Of a stretch of DNA of 64,000 nucleotides, positions 7,609 through 16,521 are shown piece by piece; the stretch's first letter is position 1; the number at the start of each line of letters is the position of its first letter. The DNA is from Pseudolabrys sp. FHR47 (GTDB taxonomy: Bacteria; Pseudomonadota; Alphaproteobacteria; Rhizobiales; Xanthobacteraceae). The stretch is taken from NCBI RefSeq assembly GCF_005153485.1, contig NZ_CP039740.1, positions 3,971,001 through 4,035,000 of the forward strand, in the 5' to 3' direction. The notes beneath the pieces were generated by a model. The model made no database searches, was not told the origin of the DNA, and worked only from the letters and a program-made list of their open reading frames with translations. A program made the translations under genes and the position numbers.

Positions 7609-8421
7609 TTACCCGGCCCAAAGCTGGCCGCCGCCATCGACTCTCAGGACCTGGCCTGACACGAATGCGCCCATGGGGCCGGCGAAGAACTCGACCACCC
7701 GCGCCACTTCATCCACAGTGGCGATGCGGTCGAGCGTACCGCCTTCTGCCATCCGCGCCGGATCGACCGCGCGCGTTGCGACGAAGCGTTCGGTGCGGGT
7801 ATCGCCGGGCGCGATGCTGTTGACCGTGATGTCATAGGGTCGCAGTTGGTCGGCGAGGCAGCGGGTGAAGTGTAAGGCGCCGGCCTTGGCCGTCGCATAG
7901 ATCGAGGCGTTGGTCCGGCCCTTGAAGGCGGCGACCGAACCGATGGTGACGATGCGGCCGCTGCGGCGCTCCATCATCCCTTTGGCGACCGCCTGACAAA
8001 CGAAAATCGTGCTCATCAGATTGCGGTCGATCACCGCGCGCACATCCTCGGCCTTGATATGCACGACGTCATTCGGATCGGGCTTGCCGCCTTTGGCGGC
8101 GATGTCGCCGCCAGCATTGTGGACGAGGATATCGATGGCGCCGAGTGCGGACTCGGCCGTGGCGATCACGCGGGCGATGTCGTCCGGCACTGTCAAGTCG
8201 CCGAGGATCTTCACGGTGTGGACGCCGTGCTCCGCGGCAATGGCGGCGGCGACATCCGTCAGCGTCTGCGCGCCGCCGAATTCCGCCGGGCCATGCTCGC
8301 GCATGCCATGAACGGCGATATGGCAACCGAGGGCCGCCAGGCGTTCGGCGAAGGCGCGTCCGAGGCCCCGGCCAGCCCCGGTCACCAGCGCAACCTTGCC
8401 TTCCAGAAGTCGTGTACTCAT
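7609..8421 (-). CDS. Short-chain dehydrogenase/reductase (SDR)
   Basis: A 270-residue classical SDR. The coenzyme motif VTGAGRGLGRAFAERLA is near residue 14, the NAG motif (HNAGGD) near residue 100, a serine at IGSVAAF and the catalytic YxxxK as YATAK near residues 176-180. It probably oxidises or reduces a hydroxyl group with NAD(P); the substrate is unknown. It reads away from the RpiR regulator gene, 43 bases downstream of it on the same strand, so the two may be cotranscribed and linked to the neighbouring Liv-type transporter and aldehyde dehydrogenase. Confidence 0.9.
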   Translation of the reverse strand: MSTRLLEGKVALVTGAGRGLGRAFAERLAALGCHIAVHGMREHGPAEFGGAQTLTDVAAAIAAEHGVHTVKILGDLTVPDDIARVIATAESALGAIDILVHNAGGDIAAKGGKPDPNDVVHIKAEDVRAVIDRNLMSTIFVCQAVAKGMMERRSGRIVTIGSVAAFKGRTNASIYATAKAGALHFTRCLADQLRPYDITVNSIAPGDTRTERFVATRAVDPARMAEGGTLDRIATVDEVARVVEFFAGPMGAFVSGQVLRVDGGGQLWAG

Positions 8422-8464
8422 GGCTTCCAGCTCTTGTTCGAAAATCTTACAGCACGCCGGACGA

Positions 8465-9325
8465 TCAATCGGCGGTGAGGGTCAGACCGACAGCCAAGGT
8501 CTGGGCCAGGCACATCGGCGCCACCATGGTGCGCAGCGATGGCTCCGGCATGTCCGGAATTTCGAACACGACGGTAGCACCGGCGACGATCGGGCTCAGC
8601 AGACTGTCGGTGATGGTGATCGTCGGCACGCCGAGCGCCACGATTTCCGGAAACACCCTGGCGGTGTCCGGATTGTAGGTGCGGAAGCTGATGGCGACCA
8701 GTGCATCTTGCGGCGTCGCCTGGCTGGCCTGGTCCATGATAGCGCTGCCGAGACCGTCCAGCATGACGACGCGGCGGTCGGACTTGCGCAGCACATAAGT
8801 CAGATGCGCTGCGACAGGGAAAGAACCGCCGAGGCCGAGCACATAAATGTGCCGCGCCGTGGCGAGGAGGTCGATGGCGCGGGCGAGATCATTGTCGCTG
8901 ACGCGATCCTGCAGGCTCTCCAGCGAGACAATGCCTTCCGAGGCAAAGCGCGACAACACCGAATGCGGCGCGCTGCCGCCGTCGAAGCCGCCATCGCGGC
9001 GCATGCGTGTGATGCGTTCCTTGTAGCTCGGCACGACATTGTCGACGAGACGCACGCGAAAGACCTGCTGCATCTCGGTGAAGCCGCTGTAGCCGACGGC
9101 ATGGGCGAAGCGGACGATCGCCGACGGCTGCACCTTGGCGCGCTGCGCCACTTCCGCGACCGTGCCGAGCGCCATTTCGGTCGGGTGCTCGAGCGCGAAT
9201 TCGGCGATCACGCGCAGCCGGTCGGAGAAATCCGCATGCAGGCGGGCAATCTTCTGCCGCAACTCCTCGTATGTGTCGGCTCGGGACACCTTCGATTTCG
9301 CCTTGGTGGTCATGTTGGCGGTCAT
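8465..9325 (-). CDS. MurR/RpiR family transcriptional regulator
   Basis: About 286 residues. The N-terminal HTH_6 domain contains GTVAEVAQRAKVQPSAIVRF, and the C-terminal half is a sugar-isomerase (SIS) domain starting near IYVLGLGGSFPVAAHL. RpiR proteins usually sense a phosphosugar or related small molecule through the SIS domain. The frame allows a TTG start at 9349; the ATG at 9325 is preferred because GAAGG lies just before it (9313 is another option). It is divergent from the Liv-type ABC operon, which it probably regulates. Confidence 0.88.
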   Translation of the reverse strand: MTANMTTKAKSKVSRADTYEELRQKIARLHADFSDRLRVIAEFALEHPTEMALGTVAEVAQRAKVQPSAIVRFAHAVGYSGFTEMQQVFRVRLVDNVVPSYKERITRMRRDGGFDGGSAPHSVLSRFASEGIVSLESLQDRVSDNDLARAIDLLATARHIYVLGLGGSFPVAAHLTYVLRKSDRRVVMLDGLGSAIMDQASQATPQDALVAISFRTYNPDTARVFPEIVALGVPTITITDSLLSPIVAGATVVFEIPDMPEPSLRTMVAPMCLAQTLAVGLTLTAD

Positions 9326-9387
9326 GGCCTTCGCAATCCTGCCCTCCAATGCCTACCGCGATTCTGACGATAGCTGGTTTATTTCAC

Positions 9388-9415
9388 TTTACAGCATACT
9401 TGGAACGTTTATTCT
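9388..9415 (+). promoter_or_regulatory. Candidate sigma-70-type promoter of the Liv-type operon
   Basis: TTTACA (9388-9393) and TATTCT (9410-9415) are separated by 16 bases in the AT-rich divergent region between the RpiR regulator and the binding-protein gene. The spacing is acceptable but both hexamers deviate from consensus. Confidence 0.35.
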
Positions 9416-9464
9416 ATAGGCGTGGAACGCCTGCGAACAAGTGCGGCCACGATTGGAGGGAACA

Positions 9465-10757
9465 ATGAAGCGACGCTCATCGAGTGGCGGCCTCTCGCGC
9501 CGCACGGTCGTCAAAGGCGGCTTGCTGACCACGGCGGCTTTCTTCGGACCATGGCAACACACCCGGGTTCTGGCGCAGGGCGCCAAAAAGCCCATCAAAA
9601 TCGGCCTCACCTGCGACGCCAGCGGCCAGTACGGCAACAGCGGCCAGGACGACCTGCGCGGCATGCGCATGGCGATCGACGAGTTCAACGCCAAAGGTGG
9701 CGTGCTCGGCCGCAAGGTCGAATGGATCACCGCCGATACCGAAACCAACCCGGCGACCGGCACCCGCGTCGCCGAGCGCTTCATCTCGCAGGATGGCTGC
9801 GGCTTCCTGATCGGCGCGGTGCATTCGGGCGTCGCCAACGCCATCACCCAGGTCGCCAACAAGTACGGCACCATCTATCTGAACAGCAATTCCTCGGCGC
9901 CGAGCGAGGCCGGCGAGAATTGCTCGCGTATCAAGTTCGTGTGGGACGGCAACGGCACCAACTTCTCCAAGGCGGCGGTACAGAACGCGGTGTCCGGCAT
10001 CGGCAAGAACTGGCTGCTGCTCACCAACGACTATGTCTGGGGCCACACCACCTCGGCCGCGACCAAGACACAAGTCGAAGCGGCTGGCGGCAGGATCATC
10101 GACAATCTGCTGGTGCCGCAGAACACACGCGACTTCACGTCGTATCTGCTAAAAGTGCAGCAGGCCAAGCCCGACGTCGTCGCCATGGCGATCGGCGGCG
10201 ACGACATGAAGGTGCTGCGCCAGCAGATCAGCTCGCTCAAGCTCGAGGAAAAGACGGCCTGGATCAACAACCAGCAGGACTGGCCGGATATCTGGGGCGC
10301 TGCCGACACTTTGTTCGGTGTGTTCGGTACCACCTGGTATCACAAGCTGGCGCTGCCGGGCGTCGACGACTTCGTGGCACGCTGGAAGAAAGCCAACCCG
10401 CAATCGCCAATCCCGGTACCGGGCAACGTCTCCTACAACGGCTACATGGCGACGCGCGAGCTTCTGCGGGCCATCGAGCGGGCGGGGTCGACCAATAATC
10501 ACGCCGTCATCAAGCAGCTCGAGGGTCACAAGATGTCGGCCTCGGACCGCATGCAGCACTTCGATGCCTATATCGATCCGGTGACGCACCAGGTGCAGCA
10601 GACGATCTATCTGGCGCGGCGCAACCGCAAGCCGAAGGACGAGACCGATCTCTATGAGATCATCAGCTGGTCCAAGCCCGAAGCCACGCAGGACGACGCT
10701 GCAGCCCAGAAGTGCAAGCTGAAGGCGTTTCCGGAAGTGCCGACCTTCGAAATGTAG
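9465..10757 (+). CDS. Branched-chain amino acid-type ABC transporter substrate-binding protein
   Basis: A 430-residue periplasmic protein of the Leu/Ile/Val-binding type (Peripla_BP_6). The N-terminus has a twin-arginine-like signal (LSRRTVVKGGLLTTAAFF) with a likely cleavage after LAQG. The mature part shows GLTCDASGQYGNSGQDDLRG and GGVLGRKVEWITADTETNP, both typical. The ATG at 9465 is chosen because of the GGAGGGAAC ribosome-binding site; an upstream in-frame codon at 9441 lacks one. It is the first gene of a Liv-type operon. In alphaproteobacteria such systems often import amides, urea, aromatic acids or amino acids; the ligand here is unknown. Confidence 0.9.
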   Translation: MKRRSSSGGLSRRTVVKGGLLTTAAFFGPWQHTRVLAQGAKKPIKIGLTCDASGQYGNSGQDDLRGMRMAIDEFNAKGGVLGRKVEWITADTETNPATGTRVAERFISQDGCGFLIGAVHSGVANAITQVANKYGTIYLNSNSSAPSEAGENCSRIKFVWDGNGTNFSKAAVQNAVSGIGKNWLLLTNDYVWGHTTSAATKTQVEAAGGRIIDNLLVPQNTRDFTSYLLKVQQAKPDVVAMAIGGDDMKVLRQQISSLKLEEKTAWINNQQDWPDIWGAADTLFGVFGTTWYHKLALPGVDDFVARWKKANPQSPIPVPGNVSYNGYMATRELLRAIERAGSTNNHAVIKQLEGHKMSASDRMQHFDAYIDPVTHQVQQTIYLARRNRKPKDETDLYEIISWSKPEATQDDAAAQKCKLKAFPEVPTFEM

Positions 10758-10776
10758 TTTCCGGGTGCACTCACAA

Positions 10777-10810
10777 CCGGCGCTCCGGACAAACGGGTCT
10801 GGGGCGCCGG
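10777..10810 (+). terminator. Hairpin after the binding-protein gene (partial terminator or RNA stabiliser)
   Basis: A 14-bp inverted repeat (CCGGCGCTCCGGAC / GTCTGGGGCGCCGG, two G-T-type mismatches) with a six-base loop, followed by CTTTTC. It sits between the binding-protein gene and livH and would favour high expression of the binding protein relative to the membrane components. Confidence 0.65.
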
Positions 10811-10843
10811 CTTTTCAATCCTGGACGAAAGACATTTGTATCG

Positions 10844-11764
10844 ATGCTCGAACTCCTGCCGCACCTGTTGAACGGCATTGCGCTGGGCCTCTTGTTTTCG
10901 CTCGTGGCGCTGGGCTTCATGCTCATCCTTGGCCTGATGGAGCAGATCAACCTCGCGCACGGATCGCTGTTCGCGCTCGGCGCCTATTTCGCCTACGCGG
11001 TGTGCGCCGCGAAGCTGCCGCTGCCGAACGAAGCGATCGCCGCCTGGGCCGCGGTGCCGCTCGGCTGGCGCTTTGCCACCGCCATCGTAGTCGCGCCGAT
11101 CCTGGTGGCGCCGTTCGGCCTGGTGCTGGAGCGGTTGATGCGCCGCACCTACGGTCGCGATCCGTTGTACGGATTGCTGCTTACCTTCGGCGTCGCCATG
11201 GTGCTGGAGGAAATGATCCGCGTCATCTGGGGCACGCGCGATTACATGCTGCCGGTGCCGAACGATATTGGCGGCGGTTTCATCATGCTCGATCTGATCT
11301 GGTCGACCTACCGCTTCTGGGCGGCCGCGATGGCGATTGTAGCGATGGCGGGCGTCTGGTTCATCGTCGAGCGCACGCGGTTCGGCGCCATGGTCAAGGC
11401 GGGCGCCCATGACAGCGAGATCGTCCAGGCCCTCGGCATCGATCTGACGCGGCTGCGCGTGTGGATTTTCGTGCTCGGCACCATGCTCGCGGCCTTCGCC
11501 GGCGTGGTCATGGCGCCACTCTGGGGTATCCGCCCGCATATGGGCGTCGATGCCGTGGTGCCGGCCTTCCTGATCATCGTGCTCGGCGGCGTCGGCAGCT
11601 TCTGGGGCGCCGTCATTGGCGGGTTGCTGGTCGGCATGGTGGTTGGCCTGTCGGCGGCCTACGCCTCCGAATGGTCGATGCTGTCGATGTATCTGCTGCT
11701 GATCGGCGTCGTGGCGTTCCGCGCCCGCGGCCTGTTCGGCAAGAAGAGCGTGCTGGAGGTCTGA
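10844..11764 (+). CDS. Liv-type ABC transporter permease (LivH family)
   Basis: A 306-residue inner-membrane permease. It starts with the family-typical LLNGIALGLLFSLVALGFMLI, followed by MEQINLAHGSLFALGAY, and contains the cytoplasmic coupling loop around MVKAGAHDSEIVQALGID, where the EAA-like contact with the ATPase is expected. About eight hydrophobic segments are visible. The ATG at 10844 is chosen because homology begins there. Its stop overlaps the livM start (ATGA), supporting cotranslation. Confidence 0.92.
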   Translation: MLELLPHLLNGIALGLLFSLVALGFMLILGLMEQINLAHGSLFALGAYFAYAVCAAKLPLPNEAIAAWAAVPLGWRFATAIVVAPILVAPFGLVLERLMRRTYGRDPLYGLLLTFGVAMVLEEMIRVIWGTRDYMLPVPNDIGGGFIMLDLIWSTYRFWAAAMAIVAMAGVWFIVERTRFGAMVKAGAHDSEIVQALGIDLTRLRVWIFVLGTMLAAFAGVVMAPLWGIRPHMGVDAVVPAFLIIVLGGVGSFWGAVIGGLLVGMVVGLSAAYASEWSMLSMYLLLIGVVAFRARGLFGKKSVLEV

Positions 11765-12783
11765 TGACGCAAATCGAACGCGGCGCTCCGGCCATTACGC
11801 TCGCCATGATCGGCACCTGGCTCGTCTTTGCCAGCGTACCGCTCTGGATCGAGAAGGTCGGACTCTATCAGTATCTCGGCGTCGAGATCCTGATCTTCGC
11901 CACCTACGCACTCGCCTATAACCTCGTCCTCGGCCATGCCGGCCTGCCGTCCTTCGGCCACGGCGCGTTCTTCGGCATCGGCGCCTATGCCTTCGGTCTT
12001 GCCCAGCACCATGTGTGGCCGAACCTGTGGTTCTGTCTTGCCGCCGCCGCAGCGGCCGCGGCAATTGCCGGACTCATCGTCGCGCTGTTCATCTCGCACC
12101 GGCGCGGCATCTATTACGCACTAATGACCATCGCTTTCGGTCAGGTGTTCTGGTTCGTCGCCATCAAGGCAACTTCGATCACCGGCGGCGAAGACGGGCT
12201 GCTCAAGATCGAGCGCCTGCCGGTGACAGCCGGCTTCGCCAGCTTCGACCTCAAGAGCAACGTCGCGCTGTTCTATTTCGTTCTGGTGGTCTTCGCCGCT
12301 GTAACGGTCTTCTTGTGGCGGCTCGTCCATTCGCCGTTCGGCCGCGTCGTCAAGGCGATCAAGCAGAACGAAATGCGCGCACGCTTCGTTGGCTACAATG
12401 TCTGGGCCTACAAAGCCGCGGTGCTGATCCTGTCGGCCTGTCTCTCCGGCATGGCTGGCGGCATGTTCGCCATGGCGCAGAACTCTGCATTTCCTGACGT
12501 CATGAGCCTGCACTATTCCGGCTACGTCGTGATGATGACGTTGGTCGGCGGCGGCTTGGTATCGTTCTGGGGGCCTGTGATCGGCGCGGCAGCCTTCTTC
12601 CTGGCGCGCGACGTTATCGGCGCGGTCACGACCGGCTGGATGCTGTGGTTCGGTCTCTGCTTTGTTATTCTGGTGCTATTCAAGCCCGAAGGCATCGCCG
12701 GCCTGTTCCAGGGGTACATGCGCAGCCGCGCGGCACCGAAGAATGCCCCGCCGCAGCCGGCACCGACGTCAGTGGCGAGGTGA
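11764..12783 (+). CDS. Liv-type ABC transporter permease (LivM family)
   Basis: A 339-residue inner-membrane protein. It contains the hallmark LGHAGLPSFGHGAFFGIGAYA near residue 60 and the coupling-loop region RVVKAIKQNEMRARFVGYN, followed by further membrane helices and a short proline/alanine-rich tail. It pairs with the upstream LivH-type permease to form the translocation channel. The ATG overlaps the previous stop codon. The next gene begins four bases after its stop. Confidence 0.92.
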   Translation: MTQIERGAPAITLAMIGTWLVFASVPLWIEKVGLYQYLGVEILIFATYALAYNLVLGHAGLPSFGHGAFFGIGAYAFGLAQHHVWPNLWFCLAAAAAAAAIAGLIVALFISHRRGIYYALMTIAFGQVFWFVAIKATSITGGEDGLLKIERLPVTAGFASFDLKSNVALFYFVLVVFAAVTVFLWRLVHSPFGRVVKAIKQNEMRARFVGYNVWAYKAAVLILSACLSGMAGGMFAMAQNSAFPDVMSLHYSGYVVMMTLVGGGLVSFWGPVIGAAAFFLARDVIGAVTTGWMLWFGLCFVILVLFKPEGIAGLFQGYMRSRAAPKNAPPQPAPTSVAR

Positions 12784-12786
12784 GCC

Positions 12787-13530
12787 ATGGCCATTTTCGA
12801 AGCCCGAGAACTGCATCTTCGATTCGGTGACCGCGTCGTGCTGGAAGACGTGTCGCTCGCCTTCGAGGAAGGCAAGCTGTCCGGCATCATGGGACCGAAC
12901 GGCGCCGGCAAGACGACCTGCTTCAACGTCCTCACCGGCCGCTACAAGCCGGACCGTGGCCGCGTGCTCTGGCAGGGGCAGGACATCACCGGCCGCTCGC
13001 CGCAGGACATCGTGCGGCTCGGCGTGGCGCGCTCGTTCCAGCTTATGAATCTGTTCGACGAGTTCAGCGTGTTCGAGAACATCGCGGTGGCGCTGCCGGC
13101 GACCCGTTCGCGCAGCACCAACATGCTAACGTCAGCCTACGCCGACCCCGCCGTCACCGACGAGGTCTACGGAATCCTTGAACGCATCGGGCTTGCCGAC
13201 CGCGCGCGGGACGACGCCAAGTCGTTGCCGTACGGCGCCAGGCGCGCGCTGGAGATCGGCGTCGCGCTGGCGTGCAGGCCCAAGCTGCTGTTCCTCGACG
13301 AGCCCACCGCCGGCCTCGGCGCCGACGGCCGCGCGCGACTGGCCGAACTTATCGCCCGCCTCAAGGGCCAACTCACCATCGTTGTGATCGAACACGACAT
13401 GGAGTTCTTGTTCTCGCTGGCCGACGAGATTTCCGTGATCCACTGGGGCCAGGTGATCGCCCGCGGCACCCCTATGGCGCTGAAGCAGAACCCTTGGGTC
13501 GAGTCCTCCAATCTGGGACGGCTGAACTGA
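12787..13530 (+). CDS. Liv-type ABC transporter ATP-binding protein (LivG family)
   Basis: A 247-residue ABC ATPase. Walker A is GPNGAGKTT near residue 37, the Q-loop follows as RSFQLMNLF, the signature has the LivG-like form LPYGARRALEIG, Walker B is LLFLDEPTAGLG and the H-loop is IEHDMEF. It supplies ATP hydrolysis for the LivHM channel. Its stop overlaps the start of livF. Confidence 0.92.
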   Translation: MAIFEARELHLRFGDRVVLEDVSLAFEEGKLSGIMGPNGAGKTTCFNVLTGRYKPDRGRVLWQGQDITGRSPQDIVRLGVARSFQLMNLFDEFSVFENIAVALPATRSRSTNMLTSAYADPAVTDEVYGILERIGLADRARDDAKSLPYGARRALEIGVALACRPKLLFLDEPTAGLGADGRARLAELIARLKGQLTIVVIEHDMEFLFSLADEISVIHWGQVIARGTPMALKQNPWVESSNLGRLN

Positions 13531-14231
13531 TGCTCGAAGTCAGCAACATCACCGCCTTCTACGGCGAGACACAGGCGCTGTTCTCCGTGTCGCTGTCGCT
13601 GCGCGAGGGCGAGGTGCTGGCGCTGCTTGGTGCCAATGGCGCCGGCAAGACGACGGTCCTGCGCTCGATCCTCGGCCTGACGCGCGCACGGCAGGGTGAT
13701 ATCCGCTTTCGCGACAGGTCGATCGCGGCGCGACCGACCCATGAGATCGCCAGCGCCGGCATCGGCTGGGTGCCGGACGATCGCCGGCTTTGCCCGACAT
13801 TAACGGTACGTCAGAATTTGATGCTCGGCGAAAAGCGAACTTCGTTTCGCGCCTGGTCACTTGACGAGGTGACCGAGATTTTCTCGCCACTGAAATATCT
13901 GATGGCGCGCGAAGCCGAGACCCTGTCCGGTGGCGAAATGCAGATGGTGGCGATCGGCCGCGCTCTGCTCGGCTCGCCGGGACTCGTGCTGTTCGACGAG
14001 CCGAGTCAGGGGCTCGCGCCGAAGATTGTCGACGACGTGCTCGGCGTTATCTGTCGCCTGAAAGACGCCGGCATCGCCAGCATTGTGGTTGAGCAGAATG
14101 CCGACATCGCGCTGTCGGTGGCCGATCACGTCGTCGTGCTGTCGCACGGCCAGGTCGCCTGGAAGGGTGAAGCCGAAGCCCTGCGCAGCGATCCGGCCTT
14201 GAAGCGTCAACTGCTCGGAGGCCTGCAATGA
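13530..14231 (+). CDS. Liv-type ABC transporter ATP-binding protein (LivF family)
   Basis: A 233-residue ABC ATPase with Walker A GANGAGKTT, signature LSGGEMQMVAIGRAL, Walker B LVLFDEPSQGL and H-loop VEQNAD, as in LivF. It forms the second half of the ATPase pair with the LivG-type protein. It begins on the last base of the preceding stop codon and in turn overlaps the next gene (ATGA), so the five genes from livH onward look tightly coupled. Confidence 0.92.
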   Translation: MLEVSNITAFYGETQALFSVSLSLREGEVLALLGANGAGKTTVLRSILGLTRARQGDIRFRDRSIAARPTHEIASAGIGWVPDDRRLCPTLTVRQNLMLGEKRTSFRAWSLDEVTEIFSPLKYLMAREAETLSGGEMQMVAIGRALLGSPGLVLFDEPSQGLAPKIVDDVLGVICRLKDAGIASIVVEQNADIALSVADHVVVLSHGQVAWKGEAEALRSDPALKRQLLGGLQ

Positions 14232-14845
14232 GCGCAGCGCCGCTGCTACGTCTCGACGATGTCGAGAAGGTCTATCATCGCGGCACGTTCGACCGCACAC
14301 CGGCCTTCTCGCTGCGGGTCGATCTCGGCTTCGATCGTCCGGAGATCGTTGGTGTCATGGGACCGAACGGCGCCGGCAAGACCACCTTGTTTGAGATGAT
14401 CGCAGGCTCGAATGCGCCAACAGGCGGGCGGATCATGGTCGCTGGCCAGGACATCCAGAATGTGCGCTATAGCCAGCGCGACCGGCTGGCGATCCACTAT
14501 CACCAGTCCTATCAGGTGCGGAATTTCCGCAAGCGCAAACCGTCCTTCATGATGGAACGCGCGGCCGGTTCCTATCCCCTCGTCCATCTATTCGACGAGC
14601 CGCAGTTCAATACCCAGGACGGCTATATCGGCTTCATGCTGGATTTCTTCCGCAAACTGCGCAGCGACAACCGGTTGGTCTTCATCTGCCTGCATCCCAC
14701 CGCGCCATTCCAGATCGACATCATGCGGGAAGTGTGCGAGCGTTTCCTGTTCGTCAACAAAGGCGGGGTGTCCGAGTATGCCACCTTGCCGGACATGACC
14801 CGGCAACCGGATGTGCGCCAGTATCTCGGCGCGCTGGCTCCCTGA
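14228..14845 (+). CDS. Atypical third ABC-type ATPase lacking the signature motif
   Basis: A 205-residue protein overlapping the livF stop. Walker A (GPNGAGKT, residues 45-52), a Q-loop-like Gln93, Walker B (LVHLFDEP with Asp123 and Glu124) and an H-loop-like His156 (ICLHPTAP) are all present. However, only about 25 residues separate the Q-loop and Walker B, compared with roughly 70-80 in ordinary ABC proteins, and no LSGGQ-like signature exists, so the helical subdomain is missing. It could not form a standard ATP sandwich. It may be a regulatory or accessory ATPase for this transporter, or a degenerate protein. The frame is intact and coupled to livF. Confidence 0.75.
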   Translation: MSAAPLLRLDDVEKVYHRGTFDRTPAFSLRVDLGFDRPEIVGVMGPNGAGKTTLFEMIAGSNAPTGGRIMVAGQDIQNVRYSQRDRLAIHYHQSYQVRNFRKRKPSFMMERAAGSYPLVHLFDEPQFNTQDGYIGFMLDFFRKLRSDNRLVFICLHPTAPFQIDIMREVCERFLFVNKGGVSEYATLPDMTRQPDVRQYLGALAP

Positions 14846-14890
14846 TCGCCCCACCTCCACCCCATATTGCATTGCAACGTGAGTAGCCCC

Positions 14891-16336
14891 ATGAGCACGC
14901 CGCAGTATCTCTCCAAGCTCGACCATTACATCAATGGTGCCTGGGTGCAGCCGACCTCCGGCAAAAGCCAGGACGTCGTCAACCCCGCGACCAACCAGCC
15001 GATCGGCAAGCTCGGCCACGCATCGAAGGCCGACCTCGACGCCGCGGTGAAGGCCGCCGAAGCGGGCTTCAAGACCTGGCGCAAGATCTCGGCTTTCGAG
15101 CGCGCCAAGATCCTGCGCAAGGCCGCCGATCTGGTACGCGCCCGCGCCGAGCAGATCGCCACCGCGCTGACCTTCGAGCAAGGCAAAATTCTCGGCGAGG
15201 CAAAACTCGAGGTGATGGGCTCTGCCGACGTCATCGACTGGTTCGCCGACGAGGGCCGCCGCGCCTATGGCCGCATTATCCCGGCGCGCGCCGACGGCGT
15301 GCGCAACATGGTGATCATGGAGCCGGTCGGCCCGGTCGCCGGGTTCTCGCCGTGGAATTTCCCGGTGCTGCAAGCGACGCGCAAAATCAGCGCCGCGCTC
15401 GCCGCCGGCTGCTCGATCATCGTCAAGTGCCCGGAAGAAACACCCGGCTCGCCGATCGAATTCGTCAAATGCTTCGAGGAAGCCGGCGTGCCGGCCGGCG
15501 TCATCAACCTTCTGTACGGCGTGCCGGCGGAGATTTCCGAATACCTCATCGCGCACCCATCTATTCGCAAGATCTCGTTCACCGGTTCGGTGCCGGTCGG
15601 CAAACAGCTTGCCTCTCTCGCCGGCCTGCACATGAAACGCGCCACCATGGAGCTCGGCGGCCATGCGCCGGTGATGGTGTTCGACGACGCCGATACGGAG
15701 AGCGCGGCGAACCTGATGGCCTTCCTGAAATATCGCAACGCCGGTCAGGTTTGCGTGTCGCCGACCCGCTTCTTCGTGCAGGAGAAGGCCTACGACAAGT
15801 TCGTGTCGAAATTCATCGATCTCGCCAAGGCGGTGAAGGTCGGCGACGGCTTCGACCCGGCCAGCAAGATGGGCCCTCTCGCCAATCCGCGTCGCGTCAA
15901 CGCGATGGAAAGCATCATCCTCGACGCCAAGGAAAAGGGTGCCAAAATTGAGACCGGCGGCAGCCGGATCGGCAATGCCGGCAATTTCTTTGAGCCGACC
16001 GTGCTCACAGGCGTGCCGCAGAGCGCACGCATCATGAGTGAGGAGCCGTTCGGTCCGGTCGCGGTGATGATGCCGTTCAAGGACACGGATGCCATGCTCG
16101 AGCAGGCCAACAGCCTGCCCTTCGGCCTCGCCAGCTATGCCTTCACCAAGGACGCTAAGACTGCCGCCAAACTGGCCGACTCGATCGAGGCTGGCATGCT
16201 GACGATCAACCACTTCGGCATCGCCCTGCCGGAGACGCCGTTCGGCGGCATCAAGGATTCCGGTTACGGTCACGAAGGCGGCATCGAAGGTTTGAGCGCT
16301 TACCTGCAGACCAAGTTCGTCAGCCATCTGGCTTGA
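14891..16336 (+). CDS. NAD(P)-dependent aldehyde dehydrogenase (succinate-semialdehyde dehydrogenase-like)
   Basis: A 481-residue protein of the usual ALDH length. It has the PWNFPV block (FSPWNFPVLQATRK) near residue 148, the catalytic Glu in MELGGHAP, the catalytic Cys in NAGQVCVSPTRF, and the C-terminal PFGGIKDSGYGHEGG motif. It oxidises an aldehyde to a carboxylic acid. The ATG at 14891 is chosen over a TTG in the same frame at 14867. Its position 45 bases after the transporter genes suggests that it acts on a product of the imported compound. Confidence 0.9.
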   Translation: MSTPQYLSKLDHYINGAWVQPTSGKSQDVVNPATNQPIGKLGHASKADLDAAVKAAEAGFKTWRKISAFERAKILRKAADLVRARAEQIATALTFEQGKILGEAKLEVMGSADVIDWFADEGRRAYGRIIPARADGVRNMVIMEPVGPVAGFSPWNFPVLQATRKISAALAAGCSIIVKCPEETPGSPIEFVKCFEEAGVPAGVINLLYGVPAEISEYLIAHPSIRKISFTGSVPVGKQLASLAGLHMKRATMELGGHAPVMVFDDADTESAANLMAFLKYRNAGQVCVSPTRFFVQEKAYDKFVSKFIDLAKAVKVGDGFDPASKMGPLANPRRVNAMESIILDAKEKGAKIETGGSRIGNAGNFFEPTVLTGVPQSARIMSEEPFGPVAVMMPFKDTDAMLEQANSLPFGLASYAFTKDAKTAAKLADSIEAGMLTINHFGIALPETPFGGIKDSGYGHEGGIEGLSAYLQTKFVSHLA

Positions 16337-16390
16337 CGACGTCGCTGCACTGAAGTCGCCAGCCAAGCGTGGCGCGTCATTCCGCAGGAA

Positions 16391-16467
16391 TGGCGCGCTC
16401 GGAGAGATTCGAACTCCCGACCCTCGGATTCGAAGTCCGATGCTCTATCCAGCTGAGCTACGAGCGC
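16391..16467 (-). tRNA. tRNA-Arg (anticodon UCG), CCA encoded
   Basis: On the minus strand the 77-base sequence folds into a full cloverleaf: acceptor GCGCUCG pairing with CGAGCGC, D-arm GCUCAGCUGGAUAGAGC, anticodon stem UCGGA/UCCGA with loop CUUCGAA (anticodon UCG, reading CGA), and T-loop UUCGAAU. A templated CCA occupies 16393-16391. No integrase or attachment-site duplication was seen beside it. Confidence 0.95.
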
Positions 16468-16521
16468 ATGGGAAGCGTTTTAGCGCCTTCCAGCGATTTT
16501 GCCAGCGCCGTGTACAAAGGC

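Noticed and set aside
14588..16366. A 592-residue minus-strand open frame antisense to the aldehyde dehydrogenase
   Set aside because: Composition is that of an antisense shadow; the plus strand carries all the ALDH catalytic motifs.
16337..16521. tRNA-Arg as an integration site of a genomic island
   Set aside because: No integrase gene and no second copy of the tRNA 3' end were noticed in the window, and gene content on both sides is similar in style.
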